Shown here: piece after piece, positions 32,406-42,377 of the stretch
Numbering within the stretch: the stretch's first letter is position 1
Layout: the number at the start of each line of letters is the position of its first letter
Assembly: GCF_016937655.1 (NCBI RefSeq)
Contig: NZ_JAFHKL010000010.1
Location: 124,001-188,000 of the forward strand
Length of the DNA stretch: 64,000 nucleotides
DNA from: Chromobacterium alkanivorans
GTDB taxonomy: Bacteria > Pseudomonadota > Gammaproteobacteria > Burkholderiales > Chromobacteriaceae
Reading direction: 5' to 3'
Program-made: the position numbers and the translations under genes
The notes under the pieces: generated by a model
What the model was told of the DNA's origin: nothing
What the model saw: the letters and a program-made list of their open reading frames with translations, nothing else
Databases searched by the model: none

Positions 32406-32439
32406 GGCCCGGCCGCTTGCGGCCGGGCCGTCAGTTTTT
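32406..32439 (+). terminator. Probable terminator after the DppA-like gene
   Basis: GGCCCGGCCGC (32406-32416) pairs perfectly with GCGGCCGGGCC (32419-32429). Five T residues follow at 32435-32439, slightly offset from the stem. Confidence 0.6.
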
Positions 32440-33045
32440 GTCAGCCTCGGACGAGAAATGCCGGGTAATGTTCGAATGCGAACTTGGCCGTGCATATTTT
32501 CCCGTCCGGAGTAATTCAACCGCGTATTTTTGTTGAAATGTTGTTTTAGCGTATTTATTTTTTCGATTAGAAACCGGCTGCTTCCTAAGGGCGAGATTGC
32601 TTGAGTGCTTGCTTGTTATCTTGAGACTGGCCGCCAAGCGCGGAAGAGCGGTGGATAGAATGCGGAAACATCAAGGAGCGCTGTCGGCCATCGTCGTCGC
32701 GCTGGCCGGATTCTGCCAACATCGGCGGTGATCTTGCCGCTATTTTCCGACGTTGCGCGGACGCCACGCCGGGCGCGCGAGCTGGATTCCGGCGGCTGAA
32801 AAGACAGTAGGCCGCGCAAAATGTTCCAAACCATCAGAACTACGCAATTTAATAATAATTATTTTAATTTTTGCGACCTCTTTTTAAGTATTAATGGGAA
32901 GTAATCTTAAAAAGAACAGCATTTTTCCGCATGTCCCTAGTTGAAACTACTCACTGGCCTATTTAGCGTGCGCTCACCCTCGCTTATGGCAAAAGTTTCG
33001 CGTATCATCAAACCTTGGTTGGGATAAACATGACATAAGAATATA
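32440..33045. other. Gene-poor AT-rich stretch upstream of the TetR gene
   Basis: No coding region is convincing here; short frames lack ribosome sites and homology. Two AT-rich patches (about 32515-32570 and 32845-32930) contrast with the GC-rich surroundings. At the end, TTGGGA (33019-33024), 17 bp and a perfect TATAAT (33042-33047) form a promoter whose -10 overlaps the presumed TetR start codon. Confidence 0.5.
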
Positions 33046-33696
33046 ATGCAAACTAGACGAACACAACAAAGTCGTAGGGAGTCCACCATTGGGAAACTGG
33101 TGGAAGCGGCCATCGAGTGTCTGCTGGAGTTTGGCTATCACGGCACCAGCGTGCAGTTGATCTGCAGCCGGGCCGGCGTCTCCCAGGGGGCCTTATTCCG
33201 CCATTTCGCCACCAAGAACGAACTGATGTTGCCGGTGGGCCGCAAGGTGGTCGACGATATTTTCGAAGCCGGCCTCAAGCTGGCGGCGGAAATGCCCAGC
33301 ACGATGCCGGAAGAGGAGCGGATCGTCGCGCTGATGAAGGCCCTGGTGCTGTCGCCGCGCCACATCGTGCTGATGGAGTTGCTGATGGCGGCGCGCACCA
33401 CCGCGGATCTGAGGGAGATCTTCCTGGCCAGTTCCAGCAACTATTTCCGCGACCGCTTCGTCGCGCTGATGGCGTCGCTGTTCCCGCGTTACGCGATCTC
33501 CACCGGCTTCTTCGCCACCTTGCTGACCATGATGACCACCTTCCACGGCATGGCCTTGTACCGGATGCTGAACGAGCATCCCGAAGGCGACAAAATGCGG
33601 GAACAGTGGTTGCAAACCGCCTTGCGCAGCGAGCTGGAGCGCATTCGCGCCGAAGGCGCCGACAGCCGCAACCCCTTGTACCAGCTGCCGTTCTAA
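33046..33696 (+). CDS. TetR/AcrR-family transcriptional regulator
   Basis: 216 residues. The N-terminal TetR helix-turn-helix is clear: IGKLVEAAIECLLEFGYHGTSV, then ICSRAGVSQGALFRHFATKNEL. The C-terminal ligand-binding domain is of unknown specificity. No obvious target gene is adjacent; the neighbours are a DppA-like gene and a convergent two-component kinase. The ATG at 33046 lacks a Shine-Dalgarno site and overlaps a perfect TATAAT at 33042-33047, so the transcript may be leaderless or the true start a little downstream. A degenerate MITE begins right after the stop. Confidence 0.88.
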   Translation: MQTRRTQQSRRESTIGKLVEAAIECLLEFGYHGTSVQLICSRAGVSQGALFRHFATKNELMLPVGRKVVDDIFEAGLKLAAEMPSTMPEEERIVALMKALVLSPRHIVLMELLMAARTTADLREIFLASSSNYFRDRFVALMASLFPRYAISTGFFATLLTMMTTFHGMALYRMLNEHPEGDKMREQWLQTALRSELERIRAEGADSRNPLYQLPF

Positions 33697-33835
33697 AGCG
33701 CCCGTCAAAGCCCGCAGGCTAGGGCGGGACAAGGCGAGAGCGGCTGAAGATTGCGCCGCGCGCGCTGCGCGAGCATTTCGACGCCGCGCTCGCCATGCCG
33801 CGTTTCACGACGCGGGCCAGACCGTGAACAGGCTC
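33697..33835. mobile_element. MITE copy B, degenerate
   Basis: A decayed member of the same repeat family. The left end resembles GAGCCTGTTCAAAG with changes (GCGCCCGTCAAAG), the body keeps GGGACAAGGCGAGAGCGGCTGA, and the right end reads GTGAACAGGCTC. No target duplication is recognisable. It separates the TetR gene from the convergent kinase gene. The 89 bp that follow (33836-33924) hold no feature I can name with confidence. Confidence 0.6.
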
Positions 33836-33924
33836 CAAGAGCCGCTGACAAAACCTCGCAGCGAAGCTGAGCCAGGGCGCGCCGACGCAGGCAGTACCCG
33901 TAAGGATCAAGGGGCTTAGCGGGT

Positions 33925-35352
33925 CTAGGCCGTTCCGCCGCCGGCGGGGGGGAACTGCAGCTTGACGCTGAGGCCGCCCCCGGCGTTGCGGCTCAGCTCC
34001 ACCGTCGCCCCGTGCCGGTGGGCGATTTCCCTGACGATGGCGAGCCCAAGGCCGCTGCCGCTGCTGGCGGCGCCGGCGACGCGGTAAAAACGCAGCCATA
34101 CCTTGTCTTGTTCCGCCTCCGGGATGCCGGGGCCGTTGTCGTCGACGCGCAGCCACGGCGCCGGCAACGCGCCGGCCGCGATGGTGACGCGAGCGCCGTT
34201 CTCCTTTGGATGGTAGCGGATGGCGTTGTCCAGCAGATTGCCCAGCAATTCGCGCAGCAGGCCGGCGTTGCCGCGTATCCATACCGTTTCCTCTCCCTCG
34301 TAGCCCAGATCCGCGCCTTGGCCATGGGCCCAGGGCGCTTGCTCCAGCGCCCATTCCCTGACCCAGGCGGCCAGGTCCATGTCGTCCAGCTCGATGGCCT
34401 GGCCGTTGTCCGGCTCCACTCTAGCCAGTTGCAACAGCTGGTGCACGCCGTGGCTGGCGCTGTCCAGCGAGGCGAGCAGCTTGTCCAGTTGCTGGCGCAG
34501 CGAGGGCTCCGGCGCCTGGCGTCGCGCCAGTTCCGCCTGCGTCCGCATCACCGCCAGCGGCGTTTTCAATTGATGAGCGGCATCGTCGATGAAGCGGCGG
34601 CGCGCGGCCTGCAATTTATGCCAGCGCACGCCTTGTTGATTCAGCGCCTCCACCAAGGGGGTCAGCTCGGTGGGCAGCTCGCGGCTGGGCAGGGGGCTGA
34701 GATCGGTTTCCTTGCGCGCCACCACATTGCGCGACAGGCGGCGCAAGGGACGCAGGCTATGGCCGACCGCCAGCAGCACGATGGCGAGCATGATGACGCC
34801 GAGCAGCGCTTCCTGCGCCAGGGAGCCGACGAGCAGGGTGCGCGCCAGTTGCTCTCGCGACTCCGGCGTTTCCGCCACCTGTATCCACACGTCCTGGCTG
34901 CGCAGTGTGCTCATGTCGCGCACCGATAGCCGCAGGGTCAGCAAGCGCAGCGTTTCGCCGTGATAGGGGATGTCCATGTAATCGGGCTGGTAGCGGATGG
35001 CCTCGCGCCGGCGCGGCGGCGGCAGCGGCAAATCGTCGTAGCCGGTGAGCAGCGCGCCGTCCGCGCGGCTGACGCGATAGAACACCTTGCCGGAAGCGTT
35101 GGACTCGAACATCTGCAGGGCGAAATAGGGAATGTCCACGCTGACGGCGCCGTCATGGGCGGCGACGCCGTCGGCGATGGCGCGGCCAGAGCTGAGCAGC
35201 ATGCGGTCGAAGGCGGTGTTGGCCGCCTGCAGGGCGCGGTCGTAAGTCATCCAGCCGTCCAGCGCCAGCATCAGCAGCAGCGGAACGGACAGGCCCAGCA
35301 GCAATTGCTTGCGCAAGCTGGCGGGTTTGAAACGGGAGAGGGCGGTTCGCAT
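33925..35352 (-). CDS. Two-component sensor kinase, TctE/QseC-like
   Basis: 475 residues. TM1 at about 12-32 and TM2 at about 178-200 flank a periplasmic 2CSK_N-like sensor region (FDRMLLSSGRAIADGVAAHDGAVSVDIPYFALQMFES in pieces), followed by HAMP, HisKA with the His in FIDDAAHQLKTPLAVM, and HATPase (LLDNAIRYHP, DDNGPGIP, SGSGLGLAIV). The start overlaps the regulator gene end-to-start with no gap. Divergent from an ABC substrate-binding protein gene, the layout of TctDE/BctDE systems where the binding protein can present ligand to the kinase. Confidence 0.93.
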   Translation of the reverse strand: MRTALSRFKPASLRKQLLLGLSVPLLLMLALDGWMTYDRALQAANTAFDRMLLSSGRAIADGVAAHDGAVSVDIPYFALQMFESNASGKVFYRVSRADGALLTGYDDLPLPPPRRREAIRYQPDYMDIPYHGETLRLLTLRLSVRDMSTLRSQDVWIQVAETPESREQLARTLLVGSLAQEALLGVIMLAIVLLAVGHSLRPLRRLSRNVVARKETDLSPLPSRELPTELTPLVEALNQQGVRWHKLQAARRRFIDDAAHQLKTPLAVMRTQAELARRQAPEPSLRQQLDKLLASLDSASHGVHQLLQLARVEPDNGQAIELDDMDLAAWVREWALEQAPWAHGQGADLGYEGEETVWIRGNAGLLRELLGNLLDNAIRYHPKENGARVTIAAGALPAPWLRVDDNGPGIPEAEQDKVWLRFYRVAGAASSGSGLGLAIVREIAHRHGATVELSRNAGGGLSVKLQFPPAGGGTA

Positions 35353-36018
35353 TTACGGAGAGGTCAGCAGATAGCCCAGCCCGCGCAAGGTGACGATGGA
35401 AACCGGTTGGCCGGCCAGCTTCTTGCGCAAGCGGTGCACATAGATTTCGATGGCTTCGGCGCTGCCGGTTTCGTCCAGGCCGAAAATTTTTTCCGACAAC
35501 TGGTTCTTGCCGATGGCCTTGCCGCCTTGCAGCATCAGCACTTCCAGCACCGCGTGCTCGCGCGGGGTCAGGTGCAGCGCGTCGCCGTTCAGTTGAAACT
35601 GGCGTCCGACGCTGTCGTAGCTGAGCGGCCCGAGCTGCAGCAGCGGACTTTCGCGGCCGTGGCTGCGGCGGATCAGCGCGCGCACCCGCGCCTCCAGCTC
35701 GTTGAGGTCGAAGGGCTTGGCCAGATAGTCGTCGGCGCCCAGATCCAGGCCGCGCACCCGTTCTTCCACCGAGCCGTGCGCGGTCAGGATCAGCACCGGC
35801 AGCGTTTGCTTGCGGCCGCGCAGCCGGCGCAGCACCTCCCAGCCGTTGAGCTTGGGCAGGTCCAGATCCAGGATGGCCAGCGCGTAGTCCTGGGTGCGCA
35901 GCACATGGTCGGCGTCGCTGCCGTTGAGCATGCAGTCCACGGCGAAGCCGGCCTGGCGCAAGGCCTGGGCCAGCGATTCGGACAAGGCCGGATTGTCTTC
36001 CACCAAGAGCAGGCGCAT
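35353..36018 (-). CDS. OmpR-family response regulator, TctD/QseB-like
   Basis: 221 residues: receiver domain (LLVEDNPALS, AILDLDLPKLNGW, LTAHGS, YLAKPFD) and a C-terminal winged-helix DNA-binding domain (LTPREHAVLEVLM, AIEIYVHRLRKKL, TLRGLGYLL). Paired with the sensor kinase that follows without a gap. Probably regulates its own operon and the divergent ABC transporter through the direct repeat at 36030-36047. Confidence 0.94.
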   Translation of the reverse strand: MRLLLVEDNPALSESLAQALRQAGFAVDCMLNGSDADHVLRTQDYALAILDLDLPKLNGWEVLRRLRGRKQTLPVLILTAHGSVEERVRGLDLGADDYLAKPFDLNELEARVRALIRRSHGRESPLLQLGPLSYDSVGRQFQLNGDALHLTPREHAVLEVLMLQGGKAIGKNQLSEKIFGLDETGSAEAIEIYVHRLRKKLAGQPVSIVTLRGLGYLLTSP

Positions 36019-36029
36019 GGTTGAGTCAC

Positions 36030-36060
36030 TGAAAGCGGATTGAAAGCTTTACTCTAATAT
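36030..36060 (+). promoter_or_regulatory. Candidate response-regulator direct repeat and promoter of the ABC transporter
   Basis: TGAAAGC occurs at 36030-36036 and again at 36041-36047, an 11-bp period typical of OmpR-family dimers. A TCTAAT -10-like hexamer lies at 36053-36058, and the repeat occupies the place of a poor -35. This is the arrangement of an activator-dependent promoter reading toward the binding-protein gene. Confidence 0.5.
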
Positions 36061-36141
36061 CATGGCTGGGCAAGCGAAGCCAATAGAGCCGCGCGATTCG
36101 AAAGATGTCGCCAACATCTTCATCTACCTAGGAGCAACACC

Positions 36142-37233
36142 ATGAATAGAGTCAGAAGCCTGTCCGCGCTGTGCTGTGCGCTGGGTTCCGCCGCCGTCTG
36201 GGCCGCATTGCCCGCCGGCTATCCCGCCAGTTACCAGAACCTGGTGGACGCCGCCGTCAAGGAAGGCAAGGTGGTGGTTTATTCGGCCACCGACAGCGCC
36301 GCGGCGCGGCCCTTGATCAAGGACTTCCAGGCCTTGTATCCCGGCGTCAAAGTGGAATACCACGATATGAACAGCACCGAGATCTACAACCGCTTCATCA
36401 GCGAGAACGCGGCCAACAGCGCCAGCGCCGACGTGGTGTGGAGTTCGGCGATGGATCTGCAGGTGAAGTTCGTCAATGACGGCTACGCAGCCAGCTACGC
36501 TTCGCCGGAGGCGGCCAATCTGCCGTCCTGGGCGCATTATCAGCAGCAGGCCTACGGCACCACCTACGAGCCGGTGGCCATCGTCTACAACAAGCGCTTG
36601 CTGAAGCCGGAAGAAATCCCGCAGACCCGCGCCGACCTGGTGCGCATCCTCAAGGCGAACCCGGCCCGCTTCAAAGGCAAGGTCACCACCTACGATGTGG
36701 AGAAGTCCGGCGTCGGTTTCAACTTCCTGACCCAGGACGTGCGTCACAACGCCAACGGCGCCTGGGAACTGGCGCGTACGCTGGGCGCCAGCGGCGTCAA
36801 GCTGCAAACGTCCACCGGGGCGATGATGGAGCGGATCTCCTCGGGCGAGAACCTGATCGGCTACAACATCCTCGGCTCCTACGCTTACGCCAAGGCGAAG
36901 AAGGACCCGGCCATCGGCTACGTCTATCCCAAGGACTACACCCAGGTGGTCAGCCGGCTGGCCATTATCTCCAAGAAGGCGCGCAATCCCAGCGCGGCGC
37001 GACTGTGGCTGGACTATCTATTGTCCAAGCGCGGCCAGACCGTGCTGGCCAACCAGTCGGATCTGTTCTCGCTGCGCAGCGATGTGAGCGGCGCGACTTC
37101 CATTGCCGCCTTGAACCAGCAATTGGGCGGCAGCGCCAAGCCCATTCAGGTGGGCACCGGCCTGCTGGTCTATCTGGACCAGGCCAAGCGACTGGACTTC
37201 ATGCGCAGCTGGCAGCAGGCGCTGAAGAAGTAG
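36142..37233 (+). CDS. ABC transporter substrate-binding protein, AfuA/FbpA-like
   Basis: 363 residues with signal peptide MNRVRSLSALCCALGSAAVWA. Family-1 binding-protein fold (EGKVVVYSATDSAAARPLIKDFQ, ADVVWSSAMDLQVKFVNDGYA). Relatives include ferric-ion binding FbpA and AfuA, which binds hexose phosphates; the WSSAMDLQ stretch looks closer to the AfuA/PgtC side, so a phosphorylated sugar or organic phosphate is a reasonable guess, not a demonstration. AGGAG ribosome site at 36130-36134. First gene of a transporter operon with the permease and ATPase genes. Confidence 0.85.
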   Translation: MNRVRSLSALCCALGSAAVWAALPAGYPASYQNLVDAAVKEGKVVVYSATDSAAARPLIKDFQALYPGVKVEYHDMNSTEIYNRFISENAANSASADVVWSSAMDLQVKFVNDGYAASYASPEAANLPSWAHYQQQAYGTTYEPVAIVYNKRLLKPEEIPQTRADLVRILKANPARFKGKVTTYDVEKSGVGFNFLTQDVRHNANGAWELARTLGASGVKLQTSTGAMMERISSGENLIGYNILGSYAYAKAKKDPAIGYVYPKDYTQVVSRLAIISKKARNPSAARLWLDYLLSKRGQTVLANQSDLFSLRSDVSGATSIAALNQQLGGSAKPIQVGTGLLVYLDQAKRLDFMRSWQQALKK

Positions 37234-37334
37234 CGACTCCCTCCGGCCGCCGCGGCCGGCGTTTCCGATGACTCAATCAGCCGTCCGCCGCGCGCGGACG
37301 GCGCAGAGGCCTGCGCGCAGGCCTGGGAGCAAGC

Positions 37335-39072
37335 ATGAATTCCTCCATTAATCCGACAGCCCCCGCCGCGGCCGCCGGCGCCGCCGCGCACGGCGGACGG
37401 CTGGGTTGGAGCGCCGCCGGCCGCTGGCTGGTCTTGGGCGCGCTGGCCCTGCTGGTGCTGGCCCCGCTATCGCTGGTGATCTACCAAAGCCTGCTGGATC
37501 AGCCTTTCTTCATGGCGGACAAGAGCATGGGGCTGGCCGCTTACCGCTTTGTGTTCGCCGACCCCGATTTCTGGTCCGCGCTCGGCAACTCGCTGGTGAT
37601 CGCCGCCGGCATGGCCTTGATCGCCATCCCGCTGGGCGGCGTGCTGGCGTTTGTGATGGCGCGCACCGATTTGCCCGGCCGGCGCTGGCTGGAGCCCTTG
37701 CTGCTGACGCCGGTGTTCGTGTCGCCGATGGTGCTGGCTTTCGGCTATGTGGTGGCGGCCGGTCCGGTGGGCTTTTACTCCTTGTGGTTCAAGCAGTGGT
37801 TCGGCGTGGAAGAGGTGCCTTGGAATATTTATTCCCTGCTCAGCATCGCGGTGGTGGCGGGCCTGACCCATGTGCCGCATGTCTATCTGTACGCGTCGGC
37901 GGCGCTGCGCAATCTGGGTTCGGACGTTGAGGAGGCGGCGCGGGTGGCCGGCGCCAGCCCCTTCCGCGTGGCGCGCGACGTCAGCTTGCCCATGGTGATG
38001 CCATCGATGCTGTTCGCCGGCGTGCTGGTGGTGTTCCTCGGTTTCGAGGTGTTCGGTCTGCCGCTGGTGCTGGGCGATCCGGAAGGGCATCTGGTGTTGG
38101 CCACCTATCTGTACAAGCTGACCAATAAACTGGGGGTGCCGTCCTATCACCTGATGGCGGCGGTGGCGGTATGTCTGATCGCGATCACCTTTCCGCTGGT
38201 CTTGTTGCAGCGCCGGCTGTTGCGCAGCGCCCAGCGTTTCGTCGCGCTCAAGGGCAAGGCCGGCCGCCAGCACCCCTTGTCGCTGGGGCCGTGGCGCTAT
38301 CTGGCCTTGGCCATCGTGCTGCTGTGGCTGTTCCTCACCGTGGTGGTGCCGATTTCCAGCATCGCGCTGCGTTCCGTGGTCAGCCACTGGGGCGAGGGCG
38401 TGTCCTTGCTGGAAACGCTGACGCTGGATCATTACGCGCTGGTGTTCGAGGAGGACAACATCGTCCGCGCCATCGTCAACACCCTGGGCGTCGGCATCAT
38501 AGGCGGCGCGCTGGCGGTGGGCTTCTACACCCTGGTCGGTTTCGCCGGCCACCGCCGCCACGATTGGGGCGCGCGTCTGCTGGACTATCTGGTGCTGTTG
38601 CCGCGCGCCGTGCCGGGCATCCTGGCGGGTCTGGCCTTCCTGTGGGTGTTCCTGTTCGTGCCCGGCTTGCAGGGCGCCAAGAACAGCATGCTGTCGATCT
38701 GGCTGGCCTACACCGTGGTCTGGCTGGCCTACGGCATGCGCCTGGTGCAGAGCGCCTTGCTGCAGGTGGGGCCGGAGCTGGAGGAGGCCGCCCGCACCGC
38801 GGGGGCCAGCCAGCGGCGGACCAGCCTGGACGTGACGCTGCCCTTGATCCGTTTCGGCCTGCTGTCCAGCTGGCTGCTGATCTTCATGATTTTCGAGCGG
38901 GAGTATTCGACCGCGGTGTATTTGCTGTCGCCGGGCACCGAGGTGATCGGTTCCCTGCTGGTGTCCCTGTGGGCCACCGGCGCGGTGGACCAGGTGGCGG
39001 CGCTGTCTGTGATCAATATCTTGATGGTGGGCGCCGGCTTGGCGCTGGCCTTGCGTCTGGGAGTAAAACTTC

Positions 39073-39080
<8 letters not shown>
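37335..39080 (+). CDS. ABC transporter permease, FbpB/AfuB-like (double permease)
   Basis: 581 residues with about 12 hydrophobic helices in two homologous halves. Each half carries an EAA-type coupling loop: EEAARVAGASPFRVARDVSLP in the first and EEAARTAGASQRRTSLDVTLP in the second. It forms the inner-membrane channel for the binding protein at 36142. Its stop overlaps the ATPase start by 8 nt, indicating coupled translation. Confidence 0.93.
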
Positions 39081-40143
<1,063 letters not shown>

Positions 40144-40169
40144 GGGTGTTGCGGTAGTCGTTAGGTCGG

Positions 40170-40195
40170 GGGCAAGCCAAGCTTGCCCTTTTTTT
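40170..40195 (+). terminator. Intrinsic terminator after the ABC transporter operon
   Basis: GGGCAAGC (40170-40177) pairs with GCTTGCCC (40181-40188), three-base loop, seven T residues follow. The remaining stretch to 40545 holds no feature I can support. Confidence 0.85.
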
Positions 40196-40546
40196 GCGCC
40201 CGCATGCAGGGGAAGGCCGGGAGGGCGCATCCTGCAACTTGGGGCGAAGAGCCTATTCTATGTCCGCTGCGCTGTGGCGGGATGGGGCTAGGGCGTTGAG
40301 CTCGTCGTCAAGAATGTCCGTGCGTTGTGTGTGCCTCTTCTTCCGCCGCAAAGTTTGGCGGCGCTTTTGCTTATGAGGCTTTGGGTGGGCTAAAGAGTGG
40401 GAGCAAGCATTGTTCCACATGGTGTAATGGATGCGAGGGTGCGCCGCTGCAGCTGTATTCGCGTTGATCTTCTTATGTTTTTCCCGAGGCTGTCTCCACT
40501 TTGCCGGATGCAGGTGTGTGGGCGGCTGGGGCGCTTTTGAAGCAAT

Positions 40547-40577
40547 GAAAAAGGCCCGCTTGCGCGGGCCTTTTTCT
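40547..40577 (-). terminator. Porin gene terminator
   Basis: Stem GGCCCGC/GCGGGCC with flanking A and T runs on either side, 37 bp beyond the porin stop codon. It can act on either strand, but the porin transcript is the obvious client. Confidence 0.8.
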
Positions 40578-40613
40578 CATTCTGTTCGTGGGTTCTTGCG
40601 TCGAACCGACAAA

Positions 40614-41699
40614 TTAGAATGCGTGGATCATGTTCAGGCCGAAAGCCTTCAGATCCTTGTTGGCGTTGTTCACGCCGCCTTTAACGTCGATCTGGCCGTA
40701 TTGCGCGCCGAAGGTGGTGCGCTTGGAGATCGCGTAGTCAACGCCCAGCACGTACTGGTTGTAGCCGCTGTCGTTCACTTTAGCGCCGCCGATTTCAACC
40801 TTGTCGCCGCGGGCGTAGGTGAATTTCGGGGTGAAAGCGCCGATGGTGTAAGCCGCGGTCAGAGCGTATTCGCGGGTCTTGACGTCTTTGGTCAGGTCAA
40901 CGTTGGTCAGGTCCAGGCCTTTGCTAACCAGATCGTACCAAGTGGAGCCTTTAACTACGTCCAGGCCGCCTTTTTCTTGTTGGTAGCCGAAAGCAACCAG
41001 CAGGTTGTTGGCGTTGTAGCCAACTTCCAGGCGATGCTTGTCGTTACGACGGGAGTTAACGCTGTCGATGATGGCGGTGCCTTCGCGCTGGAAGCTGTAC
41101 TTGCCGAAGAAGCCGCTGTTTTCGTAGCCCAGACCCAGGTTGTAAACTTCGCGGTCGGATTGAACTTTGCCAGTGATTGCGTCAGCAGTGCCAGCTTTGT
41201 TCTCTTTGGTGCCGTATTGCAGAGCGGCGCTGAAGCCAGCGATGCTCGGCAGGTCGTAGCGTACGGAGTTCTTCAGGCGGTTGCCGTCACGGGTGAAGAT
41301 GCCCAGACCCAGTGCGTCGTTGCGGTATTCCCAGCTGTCGACGATGCCCATATCGCTGTCCATGAAGTTGGACACGTTGCCCAGGCGCAGAGTGCCCAGG
41401 TCGCTTTGCAGGCCGATGAAGGAGTTGCGGTTGGCGAAAGTGCCGCTGCCGGAACCGGTACGGGTTTGGCCGTCGATGCCAAAGCCGGTTTCAACTTGCC
41501 AGATAGCTTTCAGACCGTTGCCCAGGTCTTCCTTGCCTTTGAAGCCGATACGGGAACCCAGGTCGTCGATGTTGGTTTGCTTGGTGGAACCATTGTCAAC
41601 GTATTCAACGCCGCCTTTGATTTTGCCGTAGATGGTCACGTCAGCGAAAGCTGCAGCCGGCAGAGTAGCTACCAGCAGGGCGATCAGACTCTTTTTCAT
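40614..41699 (-). CDS. Major outer-membrane porin, Neisseria-type (Gram-negative porin family)
   Basis: 361 residues. Signal peptide MKKSLIALLVATLPAAAFA, then DVTIYGKIKGGVEYV, the hallmark first strand of neisserial and other betaproteobacterial trimeric porins, GSRIGFKGKEDLGNGLKAIWQVE, alternating amphipathic strands, and a C-terminal aromatic (MIHAF) needed for outer-membrane assembly. Codon choice is more biased and less GC-rich than in neighbouring genes, consistent with very high expression. ATG at 41699 has AAAGGA ten bases upstream. It is preceded by a 678-bp AT-rich upstream region containing a candidate small RNA. Confidence 0.95.
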   Translation of the reverse strand: MKKSLIALLVATLPAAAFADVTIYGKIKGGVEYVDNGSTKQTNIDDLGSRIGFKGKEDLGNGLKAIWQVETGFGIDGQTRTGSGSGTFANRNSFIGLQSDLGTLRLGNVSNFMDSDMGIVDSWEYRNDALGLGIFTRDGNRLKNSVRYDLPSIAGFSAALQYGTKENKAGTADAITGKVQSDREVYNLGLGYENSGFFGKYSFQREGTAIIDSVNSRRNDKHRLEVGYNANNLLVAFGYQQEKGGLDVVKGSTWYDLVSKGLDLTNVDLTKDVKTREYALTAAYTIGAFTPKFTYARGDKVEIGGAKVNDSGYNQYVLGVDYAISKRTTFGAQYGQIDVKGGVNNANKDLKAFGLNMIHAF

Positions 41700-41796
41700 G
41701 GTCAAGTCATCCTTTTATATGGGTTTAGGAATGTGAGCAAATGCTATTGGCTAAGTTGTTTAAATGCAACTTTTCGGTAAACGCTGTGTTGCAAAT

Positions 41797-41812
41797 CAAC
41801 AACCAATTGTTG
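41797..41812. promoter_or_regulatory. Candidate operator upstream of the porin gene
   Basis: Inverted repeat CAACAA-N4-TTGTTG about 100 bp upstream of the porin start. A weak promoter (TTGCAT, 17 bp, TAGCAT on the minus strand) lies between it and the gene. The protein that might bind is unknown. Confidence 0.3.
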
Positions 41813-41986
41813 CTTTGTATGTGTGGTTTTACATGCGAATGTCTGCATAAGCCAATGAAGCAAATGGGGAAATTATGAAATTCACTCATTGGCGATCACT
41901 GTTGTAAAAAAACACTATCAAGCGGAAAGCGTGATGACAGGAGGGTATGCCGGGGTTTGGACGAGAGGAGAGCAGTGTGTGGCGTG

Positions 41987-42080
41987 AAAAAAAATGAGCC
42001 CGCGGAAGGCGGGCTCAAAAATCAACGTGACTTGAAGAGAATTCACGATGCTGCAAGAAGCACATCAAAATGAATTCGTA
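41987..42080 (-). ncRNA. Candidate small RNA of about 93 nt upstream of the porin gene
   Basis: On the minus strand, a near-consensus promoter (42086-42114) is followed about 93 nt later by a textbook terminator: TGAGCCCGC pairs perfectly with GCGGGCTCA around a five-base loop (41995-42017), then eight U residues (41994-41987). The 5' half folds as GAATTCA ... TGAATTC with an inner GATG ... CATC stem; a single-stranded UC-rich stretch separates it from the terminator, the layout of Hfq-binding RNAs. Alternatively it is an attenuated leader of the porin transcript. A 16-codon ATG frame inside has no ribosome site. Confidence 0.5.
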
Positions 42081-42085
42081 TCTGA

Positions 42086-42114
42086 ATCATAATAGAAAGC
42101 ATTGGCTATGTAAA
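42086..42114 (-). promoter_or_regulatory. Sigma-70 promoter of the candidate small RNA
   Basis: Read on the minus strand: TTTACA, exactly 17 bp, then TATGAT; each hexamer is one mismatch from consensus. Start of transcription is predicted near 42079. The rest of the gap, 42115-42377, shows nothing I can name. Confidence 0.6.
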
Positions 42115-42377
42115 TAGCTTGAGGTCCGACGTTTTTACGCATCGCTGTGATTTCGTGTGTGAGTGGCAACTCCTTGTTTGTAAAAACATAATTTGATTTG
42201 TTTGGTCTGGTTGATGATCAATGTCTCGGCTATTGTCTGTGCTCGCTTCCGCATAGATTGTTTGGTTTGGCGGTTTTAGGTTTCGCTTCTTTTGTTGGTT
42301 TCGGTTCCCGGTTAAGGTAGGCGGGTGGCATAGGCGGACGCCGCGCGACTCACTCTATAGAAGGAAGGACTGACGAG

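Noticed and set aside
33836-33924. Possible second repeat element after MITE copy B
   Set aside because: A GAGCCGCTGACAAAACC end is visible but no matching inverted end or other copy occurs in the window, so it cannot be called.
40431-41780. A 449-codon open frame on the plus strand opposite the porin gene
   Set aside because: The minus strand encodes an unmistakable porin with signal peptide and beta-strand pattern; the plus frame has no homology.
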